Positions 12,109 through 22,221 of a stretch of 64,000 nt of DNA are shown one piece after another. Source of the stretch: Oceanicaulis alexandrii DSM 11625 (GTDB taxonomy: Bacteria > Pseudomonadota > Alphaproteobacteria > Caulobacterales > Maricaulaceae); contig NZ_ATUP01000001.1 in NCBI RefSeq assembly GCF_000420265.1, forward strand, positions 682,001 through 746,000, read 5' to 3'. The notes beneath the pieces are model-generated. The model saw nothing but the letters and a program-made list of their open reading frames with translations, ran no database searches and was not told the DNA's origin. Both the position numbers and the translations under genes were made by a program. Positions within the stretch are counted from its first letter, which is position 1. Every line of letters begins with the position of its first letter.

Positions 12109-12783
12109 ATGACACCCGCTTACACACCCGACATCATCGCGCCGATCGACGCGCCTTTTGAACGCGGACCGCAATTGCGCTGGTTTGACGCCATGGACGA
12201 TCCGCGGCTGAACGTCACCGCCGAGCTTATGGCGCCGGATTTCGTGACCATCGCGAAAGCCCAGGACCTGCCGCCCTTCGCCGTGCTGTTTCACGCCATT
12301 GCAGGCGCCAGCCTCGATGTGGACGCGTTTCGCTGGCGGCTGACCGAGAAGGGCGAGCCCTTCCGGGTCAATGCGCTGTTACCCAGCTACACGGTGCAAA
12401 ACACAAAAGGCCATGTGAACTTTTCCTACGTGCCGTTCACCAAAGACCTCGCCGCCTTTGTGAAGGCCTACCACGCCGACAAGCACGAGGCGGAAACCGC
12501 GACCGGGATGCGCACCAATGTCGAGGCCGCACCCGAGTGCGGCCAGCTCTATTGCACCGGCCTGCCCTTCCTGCGCTTTACCTCCATCGAGCACCCCCGC
12601 TCAGGCGGCGGCGCCCTGGCCGCCACGCCCAATATCGCAGCGGGCCAGTGGCGGCGCGAGGGCGCGGGCCAGCTGAGCTTCCCCCTCTCCGTCCAGACCC
12701 ATCACGGCCTGGTGGATGGCGTTCATGTGGCGGCGTATTTCAGCGCTGTCAGAGACAGGCTGGCGCGGTTTGTGGGCGGTTAG
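12109..12783 (+). CDS. Chloramphenicol acetyltransferase-like acyltransferase
   Basis: 224 residues matching the CAT (type A) trimeric acyltransferase fold. The catalytic HHxxxDG motif is intact (HHGLVDG, about residues 198-204) and is followed by VHVAAYF. The NVTAELMAPDF strand near the N-terminus fits the family's N(x)T segment. CAT-fold enzymes use acetyl-CoA; chromosomal relatives often have unknown acceptors, so resistance should not be assumed. AAAGG lies before the ATG. Single gene between the mla terminator and a bidirectional terminator. Confidence 0.8.
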   Translation: MTPAYTPDIIAPIDAPFERGPQLRWFDAMDDPRLNVTAELMAPDFVTIAKAQDLPPFAVLFHAIAGASLDVDAFRWRLTEKGEPFRVNALLPSYTVQNTKGHVNFSYVPFTKDLAAFVKAYHADKHEAETATGMRTNVEAAPECGQLYCTGLPFLRFTSIEHPRSGGGALAATPNIAAGQWRREGAGQLSFPLSVQTHHGLVDGVHVAAYFSAVRDRLARFVGG

Positions 12784-12801
12784 TCTGACCCACGCTCCAC
12801 G

Positions 12802-12835
12802 AAAAAGGGCGCGCCAGCTGGCGCGCCCTTTTTGT
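12802..12835. terminator. Bidirectional terminator (32-bp perfect palindrome)
   Basis: A perfect palindrome at 12802-12833 with A5 on one side and T5 on the other. It serves both the acyltransferase gene (plus) and ettA (minus), which converge here. Confidence 0.92.
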
Positions 12836-12852
12836 TTGGGTCTGCAAAAGAC

Positions 12853-14517
<1,665 letters not shown>

Positions 14518-14610
14518 AGGCGTGCGCGCTCCGTTAGCTGGGGGCTTTGTTCTAGCCGCACGCTATAGCGGGTTTGGGGGGGATGACGCAATGCAGCGTG
14601 ACGGGAACCC

Positions 14611-14970
14611 CTAATCCGGCCGTTCCACATTCTCGCAGGCGTATTCCGCGATATGGCCGGAGATGGAGTTGGGATCGATCGGATCGAGCATGTAATTGCG
14701 GTAATCCGCGTTCATCTCGTCCACGGTGTGACCCTGGCCCAGATAGCGCACCATGCCGGTGCGGCAGTCGATTTCGCGCTGCACGAAGGTTTCGCCCCGG
14801 CGTCCGACGCGGCGGGTGACGATCTCCAGCTTACCGCCGCGGGTGGGCACCAGCATCAGGACGTCATAGCGCGCCGCAGGGTCATTGGGCACGTCGATGA
14901 CGGGGAAGCGCTGGCCTTGCGCGGTCGCCAGCAGGCTGGCCGCCACAGCGATCAGGGTCAGACCCGGCAT
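14611..14970 (-). CDS. Small secreted protein of unknown function
   Basis: 119 residues with an N-terminal signal peptide (ATAQGQ near 20). The mature part is short, with two cysteines (CRTG near 69 and the C-terminal YACENVERPD), possibly a disulfide. No domain recognised. The segment KLEIVTRRVGRRGETFVQREIDC suggests a small beta-rich domain. It lies upstream of ettA on the same strand with a ~90-nt gap, and is divergent from the DPP-IV gene. Confidence 0.6.
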   Translation of the reverse strand: MPGLTLIAVAASLLATAQGQRFPVIDVPNDPAARYDVLMLVPTRGGKLEIVTRRVGRRGETFVQREIDCRTGMVRYLGQGHTVDEMNADYRNYMLDPIDPNSISGHIAEYACENVERPD

Positions 14971-15116
14971 GAACCACTCCCGTAAATCTCAAATTGCGAC
15001 GCCTGCAAGCCTCTCAAAAGAATGCTTATGATCAGTTACGACGCGTGCGCAGCGTTTACCACGGCGCCCGCACCCATTAGCGTCGCGCCCAAACTGACTT
15101 GAGAAGGGGAGCTCTC

Positions 15117-17372
15117 ATGCGCCACGCCTTGTTCGCCTGCACCGGCCTTCTGGCCCTGGCCGCCTGCGCGCCGTCTACCGACGCCGCACAAACACCACCG
15201 CCGGCCCCGGTTGATCCGGCGGCGCTGAGCATTGCGGACGTTTATGGCTCGGTCAGCCTGTCGGGGACGACGCCGCGCGGCTTGCGCTTTTCCCCTGACG
15301 GCGAGCGGGTGACCTTTCTGCGCCCCAAGGATGACGACCGCACGGTGACCGATCTGTGGGCAATGAACCTCAGTGATGGTCAGGCCTATATGCTGGTGGA
15401 TTCAAGCGTGCTGGCGCCCGATGAGCGGGAATTGTCCGAAGCCGAGATCCAGTATCGCGAGCGCGCACGCATCTCCACCTCGGGCGTGGTCAGCTATGAC
15501 TGGGACGAGACGGGCGAAGCGATCCTGGTGCCGCTCGACGGTGATGTCTTCTATGTGGACGTGAACACCGGCGAGGCCGAGCGCCTGATGCAGACCGAGG
15601 CGTTTGAGACCGACGCCCGCGTCAGCCCGGACGGCCAATATGTCAGCTTCATTCGCGACCAGAATCTCTGGGTGCATAATCTTGAGAGCGGCGAGGAACG
15701 CGCCCTGACCACTGAAGGCGCCGGCGCGATCAGCTGGGGCGTCGCCGAGTTCGTCGCCCAGGAAGAGATGCAGCGCTATAGCGGATATTGGTGGAGCCCG
15801 GACGGGCGTTATGTGGCCGCAGCCCGCATTGACGAGACGCCGGTCGAGATCGTCCCCCGTTTCGGCATTACGGCTGAAGGCGTGACCGTCACCGATCAGC
15901 GCTATCCGCGCGCCGGCACGGACAATGTGCTGATCGAGCTGCATGTGATCGACGTGGCCACCGGCCAGCGCACACAGGTCGATCTGGGCTCAGAGACCGA
16001 CATCTATCTGGCGCGGGTGAACTGGAGCGAAGATAGCGGCACGCTTTACGCCCAGCGCCAGAACCGCGCCCAGACCGTGCTCGACATTCTGGCCGCCGAC
16101 CCGATGACCGGCGAAACCGAGACGGTTCTCACCGAACAGTCTGGCGCCTGGATCAATCTCACCAATGACTTCACCGCGCTGGACGAGGGCGGTTTTCTGT
16201 GGACGTCCGAACGCACGGGCTTCCGCCATATCTATCATGTGAGCGCAGAGGGTGAGACCCGCGCGCTGACCTCGGGCGAATGGGTGGTCGAGTACTTCGC
16301 CGGCCTGTCAGAAGACGGCGAGACGGTCTATTTTGAAGGCTGGATGACGAGCCCGCTGGAGCGTCATCTGTACGCCGTGCCGTTTGACGGCGGCGAGCCG
16401 GTCCAGATCACCGAAGGCGAAGGCCGCTGGAACGTCAGTCTGGGACAAGGCGGCACGGGCTTTATCGGCAGCTATTCAGATCCCGACACCCTGCCCCAGA
16501 CCGCGCTTTATGACATTTCGGGCGAGCGCGTAGCCTGGATCGAGGAAAACGCCATCGGCGAAGACCATCCCTATGCGCCCTTCCTGGACAGCCATCTGGT
16601 TCCCGAGTTCGGAACGGTGCTGGCTGATGACGGAGAGACCGAGCTCTACTGGTCCATGCTGAAGCCCGAGCATTGCACCGCGGCTGCCCCCTGCCCGGCC
16701 ATCGTGCAGGTCTATGGCGGTCCGCATGTGCAGACCGTGGCCAAGGGCTGGGTCGGCGCGGGCGATCAATTGTTCGCCGATCAGGGCTATATCCTGTTCA
16801 AGCTCGATAACCGGGGCAGCTGGAACCGCGGCCACGCCTTTGAAGCCGCGCTCCATGACCGGATGGGCGGCGTGGAAGTGCGCGACCAGCTGACCGGGCT
16901 CGATTATCTGGAAAGCCTTGAGTTCGTGGATAGCGACCGGATCGGCCTGTGGGGCTGGTCCTATGGCGGCTATATGACGTTGATGACCACGCTGCAGGCG
17001 CCAGGCCGGTTTGACGCCGCGGTGTCCGGCGCGCCGGTGACCGATTGGGCGCTTTACGACACCCATTACACCGAGCGCTATATGGATACCCCGCAAGCCA
17101 ATGAAGACGGGTATTACCAGGGCTCCGCCTTCGCGCATCTGGACGGGTATGAAACCCCGACCCTGATGATCCACGGCATGGCGGATGACAATGTGACGTT
17201 CGACCATTCCACCCGGCTCTATGCCGAGCTGCAGCAACGCGGCGAGCTGTTCGAGATGATGACCTATCCCGGTCAGCGCCACGGCGTCCGCCCGCCCGCT
17301 TTGCAACGCCATTTGTGGACCACGATCTACGACTTCTTCGGCCGTGAGCTGAGCGAAGACGACGAAGACTAG
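15117..17372 (+). CDS. Dipeptidyl peptidase IV (S9B prolyl oligopeptidase family), lipoprotein
   Basis: 751 residues. Lipoprotein signal with lipobox LAAC (residues 14-17), then an eight-bladed beta-propeller (about 40-500, with the double-Glu region VAQEEMQRYSGYWWSPDG that binds the substrate N-terminus), then the alpha/beta-hydrolase domain. The catalytic triad is visible: Ser615 in GWSYGGY, Asp691 in HGMADDN, His722 in GQRHGV. It cleaves X-Pro/X-Ala dipeptides from peptides in the periplasm or at the outer membrane. ATG 15117 is preferred over a TTG 18 nt upstream because AAGGGGAG (15104-15111) precedes it. Confidence 0.93.
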   Translation: MRHALFACTGLLALAACAPSTDAAQTPPPAPVDPAALSIADVYGSVSLSGTTPRGLRFSPDGERVTFLRPKDDDRTVTDLWAMNLSDGQAYMLVDSSVLAPDERELSEAEIQYRERARISTSGVVSYDWDETGEAILVPLDGDVFYVDVNTGEAERLMQTEAFETDARVSPDGQYVSFIRDQNLWVHNLESGEERALTTEGAGAISWGVAEFVAQEEMQRYSGYWWSPDGRYVAAARIDETPVEIVPRFGITAEGVTVTDQRYPRAGTDNVLIELHVIDVATGQRTQVDLGSETDIYLARVNWSEDSGTLYAQRQNRAQTVLDILAADPMTGETETVLTEQSGAWINLTNDFTALDEGGFLWTSERTGFRHIYHVSAEGETRALTSGEWVVEYFAGLSEDGETVYFEGWMTSPLERHLYAVPFDGGEPVQITEGEGRWNVSLGQGGTGFIGSYSDPDTLPQTALYDISGERVAWIEENAIGEDHPYAPFLDSHLVPEFGTVLADDGETELYWSMLKPEHCTAAAPCPAIVQVYGGPHVQTVAKGWVGAGDQLFADQGYILFKLDNRGSWNRGHAFEAALHDRMGGVEVRDQLTGLDYLESLEFVDSDRIGLWGWSYGGYMTLMTTLQAPGRFDAAVSGAPVTDWALYDTHYTERYMDTPQANEDGYYQGSAFAHLDGYETPTLMIHGMADDNVTFDHSTRLYAELQQRGELFEMMTYPGQRHGVRPPALQRHLWTTIYDFFGRELSEDDED

Positions 17373-17393
17373 GGTTCAGAGCTGACGAACGCG

Positions 17394-17424
17394 AAAACCC
17401 CGGAGCCATGCTCCGGGGTTTTTG
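17394..17424 (+). terminator. Rho-independent terminator after DPP-IV
   Basis: 13-bp perfect stem (17394-17406 with 17410-17422), 3-nt loop, AAAA on the left and TTTTT on the right. Confidence 0.92.
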
Positions 17425-17440
17425 TTTGCGCTTCCAGTTT

Positions 17441-17537
17441 GTCATCCCGGACGCGCAGCGATCCGGGATCTGCCGGAACCGCTCTGCCCTGATCACAGAG
17501 ACGCGGTCAGCAGATCCCGGCTCAAGGCTGGGATGAC
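17441..17537. repeat. REP-like extragenic element A (GTCATCCC...GGGATGAC)
   Basis: Outer arms GTCATCCC (17441-17448) and GGGATGAC (17530-17537); inner arms CCGGGATCTGC (17463-17473) and GCAGATCCCGG (17510-17520). This nested pattern resembles the GTCATCCCGG-type extragenic repeats scattered in many alphaproteobacterial genomes. No coding content. First of three structured elements in the gene-free stretch 17373-18078. Confidence 0.7.
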
Positions 17538-17581
17538 GGCTGTAGAAGGATGACAGATAACCCCGTAACGCTTGTGCGCGT

Positions 17582-17704
17582 CCCTCTCCCATCTTTGAGG
17601 GGAGAGGACAGGTGAGGGGTGAGCGGCGCCTGATCCTGTAAGCGTGACCCTGGCTGAAACGCACCCCCTCACCCTGCCTCTCCCCCTTGTCCAAGGGGGA
17701 GAGG
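17582..17704. repeat. REP-like extragenic element B (CCTCTCCC / GGGAGAGG hairpins)
   Basis: Contains a perfect 13-bp inverted repeat CCTCTCCCCCTTG / CAAGGGGGAGAGG (17677-17689 with 17692-17704), an imperfect CCCTCTCCC / GGGGAGAGG hairpin at 17582-17607, and an imperfect inverted pair CAGGTGAGGGGTG / CACCCCCTCACCCTG joining the two halves. It looks like a repetitive structured element rather than a gene. Confidence 0.65.
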
Positions 17705-17757
17705 GGAAGCGCCGGCAGCCCCGCGCGCAAACGCAAGGGTGAGCCATATAACGGGTC

Positions 17758-18078
17758 GCGCGGGAGCGGGCCGTTAAAAGTGAACACAAGGTCATTTTGG
17801 AAGCCATACCCGGCTCCCGCGCTGGAGATGTTTTGTCGGGATCACCGCGCGGAGACTTCTGCGCTGTCGCGCCGCCGGTGCAGTCACCGTCTCATCAGAG
17901 GCCGCTGCCCTGGACCGTACGATGACACCCCGCCTTTTCGGCCAGAGGGCGCGTTAGACCCTCTGTCCTCGGGACATCCCGCCCCTCCCAGCCTGAACGC
18001 GCCGGCCGCCCGTCATGGGAGGAACGGCTGCGAGTATGGCTCAAGCCAGGGAGGGGGTGGATAAGTTCGCGCTTACCC
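17758..18078. other. Gene-free, structured intergenic sequence (element C and flank)
   Basis: Part of a ~700-bp gap without a convincing gene. GCGCGGGAGC (17758-17767) is inverted exactly at 17813-17822, enclosing an AT-richer 45-nt loop. The remaining ~250 bp is GC-rich with several short hairpins. Open frames here have unlikely composition (Pro/Arg/Gly), no ribosome site and no family resemblance. I looked for RNase P RNA, tmRNA, SRP RNA and common riboswitch cores and did not recognise any. Confidence 0.4.
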
Positions 18079-18672
18079 CTATTCCGCCCGCTCTTCCAGC
18101 CAGAGATCAAACCGGTCCTGACCCCAGTATTTGTTCCGCCCCTCGATCAGGAAGGGCACGCCGAACACGCCGTCCGCCTGAATCATGGATCGCTGGTCCT
18201 TGATCACTTGCGCCAGGCTGGCGTCCGCGTTGATGGCGTCCGCGTCAAAGCCGTTCCAGTCCGCGCTCTTCGCGGCTTCGGCGAGCACGTCCGTTTCGGA
18301 AATATTCTTGCCCGCCCCCCAGCGCGCATCCGATACGGCGAGCGCGTAGTCGAGCCCTTTGCCCGCTTGTTGCGCAGCGAGAAAACTGAGATTGGCGAGG
18401 CGGTAATCGGGGTCAAACGGATCGGGCAAAGCGAGCGGCAGGCCCATCCGCACGGTCATGCGAAACACGTCCTGCTGGTAATAAGCGAGCTTGTACTTGT
18501 TGCGCGTCGGATCAGCGAATTCAGCATCCTCGGGCGGGCCGGTGAACAGGATCAGATGGCCGTCAAACCCGGCGCGCGCCAGCTTGTGCAGGCCGAGGCG
18601 TGAATACGGGCTGCGGAAGGCGAAATAGCAGCGCAGCCCGGTCTGGGTCTCGGTGTCGGTCGTGTCGTTCAT
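18079..18672 (-). CDS. DsbA-family / 2-hydroxychromene-2-carboxylate isomerase-like protein
   Basis: 197 residues with a thioredoxin fold interrupted by a helical insert, as in kappa GSTs and HCCA isomerases. The N-terminal strand ends in FRSPYSRL (Ser21 in place of the Dsb CxxC), and the C-terminal ADGVFGVPFLIEGRNKYWGQDR is the family's cis-Pro and substrate segment. The lack of a CxxC argues against a disulfide oxidase. HCCA-type enzymes use glutathione in aromatic degradation; the real substrate here is unknown. No partner genes adjacent. Confidence 0.8.
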   Translation of the reverse strand: MNDTTDTETQTGLRCYFAFRSPYSRLGLHKLARAGFDGHLILFTGPPEDAEFADPTRNKYKLAYYQQDVFRMTVRMGLPLALPDPFDPDYRLANLSFLAAQQAGKGLDYALAVSDARWGAGKNISETDVLAEAAKSADWNGFDADAINADASLAQVIKDQRSMIQADGVFGVPFLIEGRNKYWGQDRFDLWLEERAE

Positions 18673-18846
18673 GTCGCAATATCCGGGGGTTCAGGAGAAA
18701 TCTCTGGCTTCGAGCTTAACAGCCACACCGCAGAGCGCTAACGTTCTGTTAACGCCTGAGCGCATGTGCGCCATTCACAAACGCATGACGCCAAGTGACG
18801 CTCAGAGCGCCCAGCCTGAGGGGGCTGTAGCGAGGGGAAAACGGCG

Positions 18847-20085
18847 ATGACGTCAGAAGTCATGATCATGAACCGGCAGGCTGTCGTGCTGGCGGCGGAC
18901 AGCGCCGTCACCTATGGCGGCGGGCCAGGCTCGGTCGTCACGCTGGAGGCCGAGAAGATCCTGCAGCTCGGGCCGAACATGGCGCTGATGGTGTATTCCC
19001 GCGGCGATGTGCTGGGCCGCTCCTGGTCGCATATCGCCCACGCCTTCAAGCGCGCCCAGGGCGATCGCGACTTTGACAGCGTGCAGGCCTGCGCCGATGC
19101 GTTCTTCGCCTTCATCGACCGCAATCGTCAGCTCTTCCCCGAAAAGGAAGAGGCGGAGGAGCTGGAAGGCCTGATGCGGGCGGCCATGCTGACCGTGCTC
19201 AACCATGCGCGCACCCTGCGCCATCATGCGCCGGGCGAGTATGGCGACGACGCCGCCGCGTTTGAGGGCGCGCTGGATCTGTATCGCGCGCACCTGCTGC
19301 AAGATGACGGCGGCGCGGAGCGGGCTAATCTGGATGTGTTCGCCGAGCTTGACCGGGACCGCTTTTACGAGCGCTACGCCGCCATGCTTGACAGCCTGAT
19401 CTCGGATGCGCTCGGCCCGTTCGGCATGCAGGAAGCCATCCGCAACAAGCTGTTTGATTTCGCCTATCTGATCATCACCAAGCCCGCCTTCCTGGAGCCC
19501 TATGCCGGGCTGGTGTTTGCAGGCTTTGGGGAAAGCGACGTCTTCCCGGTCTACAGCCATTACTACGCCTCGATCCTGGTGGACGGCGTCATGAAGCGCG
19601 CGCATGACGAGACGACCCAGGTCGGCGTCGAGAACGGGCCGAACGCGTTCTTGCGCACCTTCGCTCAAGCCGAGATGACCCACGCCTTCCTGCGCGGGGT
19701 TCACCCCTATTTGTTTGACGTCATGGCGTCGATGAACATGGTGACCAATGAAGCCGCCAGCGAAGTTGCGCTGCGCAAAGCCGGGCTCGATGACGCTGCC
19801 GTAGACGCCGTGATGAGCGAATTGCGCGATTCTGAATTGCTGTCCCTGTCGGCGGAATTCATCCACACGGCGCGGACCATCTCGCAGGAAGAATTTATCG
19901 ACCCGTTCATCGCCGTCGTGGCCGCCTCGGGCAAAAAGCAAATGGGTGAGACCGCCAAGGCCTTGGTGGAGCTTAATATTCTCAAAAGCGACCTGCATCA
20001 GACCCAGACCGGAGTCGGCGGCGAAGTCGACGTCGCCATGATCTCGCGCACCGGGGGGTTTGAGTGGTATGCTAAGAAATCGTAA
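18847..20085 (+). CDS. Proteasome/HslV-like Ntn-hydrolase with long helical C-terminal extension
   Basis: 412 residues, no signal peptide. The N-terminus reads M-T-S-E..., so Met removal would expose Thr2. Asp18 (in AVVLAADSAVT) lies 16 residues after Thr2, the same spacing as Thr1-Asp17 in proteasome beta and HslV subunits. Lys37 (LEAEKILQL) is in register with the catalytic Lys33, allowing a 3-residue loop insertion. The next strands MALMVYSRGDVLGRSW fit the Ntn fold. From about residue 75 on, the protein is mostly helical and unlike HslV. I recall similar uncharacterised proteins in other bacteria, but no assigned function. No HslU-like ATPase is adjacent; a small gene follows 36 nt later. 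Confidence 0.75.
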   Translation: MTSEVMIMNRQAVVLAADSAVTYGGGPGSVVTLEAEKILQLGPNMALMVYSRGDVLGRSWSHIAHAFKRAQGDRDFDSVQACADAFFAFIDRNRQLFPEKEEAEELEGLMRAAMLTVLNHARTLRHHAPGEYGDDAAAFEGALDLYRAHLLQDDGGAERANLDVFAELDRDRFYERYAAMLDSLISDALGPFGMQEAIRNKLFDFAYLIITKPAFLEPYAGLVFAGFGESDVFPVYSHYYASILVDGVMKRAHDETTQVGVENGPNAFLRTFAQAEMTHAFLRGVHPYLFDVMASMNMVTNEAASEVALRKAGLDDAAVDAVMSELRDSELLSLSAEFIHTARTISQEEFIDPFIAVVAASGKKQMGETAKALVELNILKSDLHQTQTGVGGEVDVAMISRTGGFEWYAKKS

Positions 20086-20121
20086 ACTCCTTCACCCTCG
20101 CAAATCCCTCAGGAGGCGATG

Positions 20122-20556
20122 ATGAGTGCAGACCCCACCCGTTTGAACATCGAACGCGCTCGTGAAGCGCTGGCCCGCGCCCGCATGGATGATGCGGCGT
20201 CGGCTGTGCGTGCGCCGCGTCCGGCGGACCTCTCCCGCCTCGAGGAACACCAGGCCCGTGCCGAGACGCTCAGCGAGCGCGCGACGGATTTTCGCGATTC
20301 CGTGCGGAGCCGTCTGGGGCTGGGCGAAGCGTCTGGCGGATCCATGAGCTACGCCCACAGCGCCAGCAGCGCTTCTGGCATGGACACCGCCTTGTGCGAC
20401 GCAGAGGTTTGCGCCCCGGCGCCGCCGCGTCTGAACGATGCGCCACACGCCGCCAGCCCGAAAAGAGCGGAGCGTCAGGAGACAACCCCGGTTGCGCCGC
20501 AGCCGCATGCGGAGCCAGGCGAAGCCCGCCGCCGCAAATTCCTGGGATTGTTCTAG
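20122..20556 (+). CDS. Small uncharacterised protein downstream of the Ntn-hydrolase
   Basis: 144 residues. ATG 20122 is chosen because AGGAGG (20111-20116) is 5 nt away; an ATG 3 nt earlier is too close. Residues 1-65 are an Ala/Arg/Glu-rich helical region (coiled-coil-like). Residues 65-135 are low-complexity Ser/Ala/Pro, likely disordered, with two Cys. The tail RRRKFLGLF is basic then hydrophobic and could touch a membrane or a partner. No domain recognised. The close spacing suggests cotranscription with the Ntn-hydrolase. Its end overlaps the stop of the convergent msrC by 4 nt. Confidence 0.65.
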   Translation: MSADPTRLNIERAREALARARMDDAASAVRAPRPADLSRLEEHQARAETLSERATDFRDSVRSRLGLGEASGGSMSYAHSASSASGMDTALCDAEVCAPAPPRLNDAPHAASPKRAERQETTPVAPQPHAEPGEARRRKFLGLF

Positions 20557-21053
20557 GCGCTCAGGAGCGTCTGGCAGATCGCCTCAAGACCGGCCTGATC
20601 GTCGGCGTCAAAGGCGTCGAGCTCTGCGGAATCCACGTCCAGCACCGCCGCGAGTTGTCCATCGGCGTCATACACCGGCACGACGATCTCTGATTTCGAC
20701 CGGCTGTCGCAGGCGATATGGTTGGGGAAAGCCTCCACATCGGGAACCAGCTGGGTTTCGCCCGTCGCCGCCGCCGCGCCGCAAACGCCGCGACCGAACG
20801 GAATGCGCAAACACCCCAGCGTGCCCTGATAGGGGCCAACGACAAGCTGGTCAGGCTTCAGCGGATCGACCACGTAAAACCCGGTCCAGAAAAACCGCGG
20901 ACCGAAATTATGCGCCAGCAGGCAGGCCGCCGTGGCGTACCGCGCCGTGTGACTGGTCTCGCCAGCGACGATGGCGGCGATCTCCTTGCCCAGACGGACA
21001 TAGGCTTCAGCCTTCGTCTCGCCTTCAACGGCGGTGCTCATTTCTTCAGCCAT
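20553..21053 (-). CDS. msrC: Free methionine-(R)-sulfoxide reductase (GAF-type fRMsr)
   Basis: 166 residues forming one GAF domain. All three family cysteines are present: Cys81 (LGCLRI), Cys91 (RGVCG) and Cys115 (HIACDSRSKSE), in the diagnostic context YQGTLGCLRIPFGRGVCG. It reduces free Met-R-sulfoxide in the cytosol using thioredoxin. The start at 21053 is preferred over an in-frame ATG 42 nt upstream because AGGAG is 7 nt away. Confidence 0.92.
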   Translation of the reverse strand: MAEEMSTAVEGETKAEAYVRLGKEIAAIVAGETSHTARYATAACLLAHNFGPRFFWTGFYVVDPLKPDQLVVGPYQGTLGCLRIPFGRGVCGAAAATGETQLVPDVEAFPNHIACDSRSKSEIVVPVYDADGQLAAVLDVDSAELDAFDADDQAGLEAICQTLLSA

Positions 21054-21253
21054 GCCCGGCTCCTGCGCTGTCACACACTTTTGCTGAGCGCACATCTAGT
21101 CTCGCAACGCGACCGGCGCCAGCGCCGGGTCTGCAAACAAATGTGATCACAGCCCGGTCACGCGCTCGTGCAAGCCTGTGTAGAGCGGTATGGGACTACT
21201 TCGTCTAAGCCTTGCCTGAGCGACACTGATGTCGATGCAACAGGAGCAAGACC

Positions 21254-21712
21254 ATGCGCAACGCAATCCTTCTGGCCGGCGTGCTGGCCGTCACCGGCGC
21301 CGCTATGCCGACAAGCGCGGCCCTGGCGGAGGACGCGATCTATACGGGCCGGTTCAGCAATACGGCTGTGGGCGGGTATGACGCCGTCGCCTACCACACT
21401 GAAGGCGAAGCCGTGCGCGGCGAGCGCGCCTATACGACCACCTGGAATGGCGCGGACTGGCGTTTCTCAAGCCAGGCCAATCTGGATCTGTTCGTGGCGG
21501 ACCCTGAACGCTACGCCCCCGCCTATGGCGGCTATTGCGCCTGGGCGGTGTCAGAGGGCTACACCGCCAAGGGCGATCCCAATCACTGGAACATCGTCGA
21601 TGGCGTTTTGTATCTGAACTATAATCGCGAGATCAAAGAGCGCTGGACCCAGGACATCCCCGGCCACATCGCGCGGGCGGACGCCAACTTCCCCGCCCTT
21701 TTGAGCGAATAG
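21254..21712 (+). CDS. Secreted YHS-domain protein
   Basis: 152 residues with a signal peptide (AALAED near 25) and a YHS-type domain: VGGYDAVAYHTEGEAVRGERAYTTTWNG, FSSQANLDLFVADPERYAPAYGGYCAWAVS. YHS domains are short metal-binding or TRASH-like modules in metal-handling proteins. This variant has Tyr-Gly-Gly-Tyr-Cys-Ala at the usual Cys site and is common as a stand-alone periplasmic protein. It is followed 9 nt later by a DoxX-like membrane protein, so probably one operon. Confidence 0.85.
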   Translation: MRNAILLAGVLAVTGAAMPTSAALAEDAIYTGRFSNTAVGGYDAVAYHTEGEAVRGERAYTTTWNGADWRFSSQANLDLFVADPERYAPAYGGYCAWAVSEGYTAKGDPNHWNIVDGVLYLNYNREIKERWTQDIPGHIARADANFPALLSE

Positions 21713-21721
21713 GAGAGGATC

Positions 21722-22213
21722 ATGCTGGGGATCAACCTTCGCAAACTGGCCGCCTACGGGCTGGGGATCTGGATCTCGGCGATCTTTCTCGACTCCCTGC
21801 GCTTCAAGTTCGCCGGGCATGAAACGCCCCGACATATCTTTGAAACCCTGCGCGACTGGTCCGGCATCGACCTGTTCTACCCCGCCGGTCCATGGATCAT
21901 CGGCCTTGCGGAGCTGAGCGCCGCCCTGTTGGTGCTGGGTATTCCCTTTTTGGTGATGCTGACCACGCGCAAACCCGGACACGCCGCCCTGAGCCAGAGC
22001 CTGGGCGGACTGCTGGCGATGGGCGTGATGAGCGGGGCGATCATGTTTCACCTGTTCACGCCCTTGGGCATTGAAACCCCGACCGCCTGGACGGACGGTC
22101 AACCGACCGAATGGAGCCAGGCCCTGTTCATCGCCGCTTGCATCACCTGGGTCGCCGGGCTGATGGTGGTGATGCTGCGTGGCGGAGAGGCCTTGCGAAC
22201 GCTGAAAGGATAG
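21722..22213 (+). CDS. DoxX-like four-helix membrane protein
   Basis: 163 residues with about four hydrophobic segments (near 8-25, 58-80, 97-117, 133-153). The first helix is followed by SLRFKFAGHETPRHIFETLRDWSGI, like the DoxX-family loop. Its AGGAGAGG ribosome site lies directly after the YHS gene's stop. Small DoxX-like proteins are often linked to redox or quinone functions, but none is established here. Confidence 0.7.
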   Translation: MLGINLRKLAAYGLGIWISAIFLDSLRFKFAGHETPRHIFETLRDWSGIDLFYPAGPWIIGLAELSAALLVLGIPFLVMLTTRKPGHAALSQSLGGLLAMGVMSGAIMFHLFTPLGIETPTAWTDGQPTEWSQALFIAACITWVAGLMVVMLRGGEALRTLKG

Positions 22214-22221
22214 CCCGAGCC

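Noticed and set aside
12109..12783. Chloramphenicol resistance gene
   Set aside because: The HHxxxDG motif supports the CAT fold, but there is no mobile context, and chromosomal CAT-like proteins often act on other substrates.
17687..18064. 125-codon frame in the gene-free stretch
   Set aside because: It begins inside a repeat element, has Pro/Arg/Gly-rich composition and no ribosome site.
18853..19998. 381-codon frame opposite the Ntn-hydrolase
   Set aside because: The plus-strand protein has a catalytic triad and a ribosome site; the antisense frame has neither.
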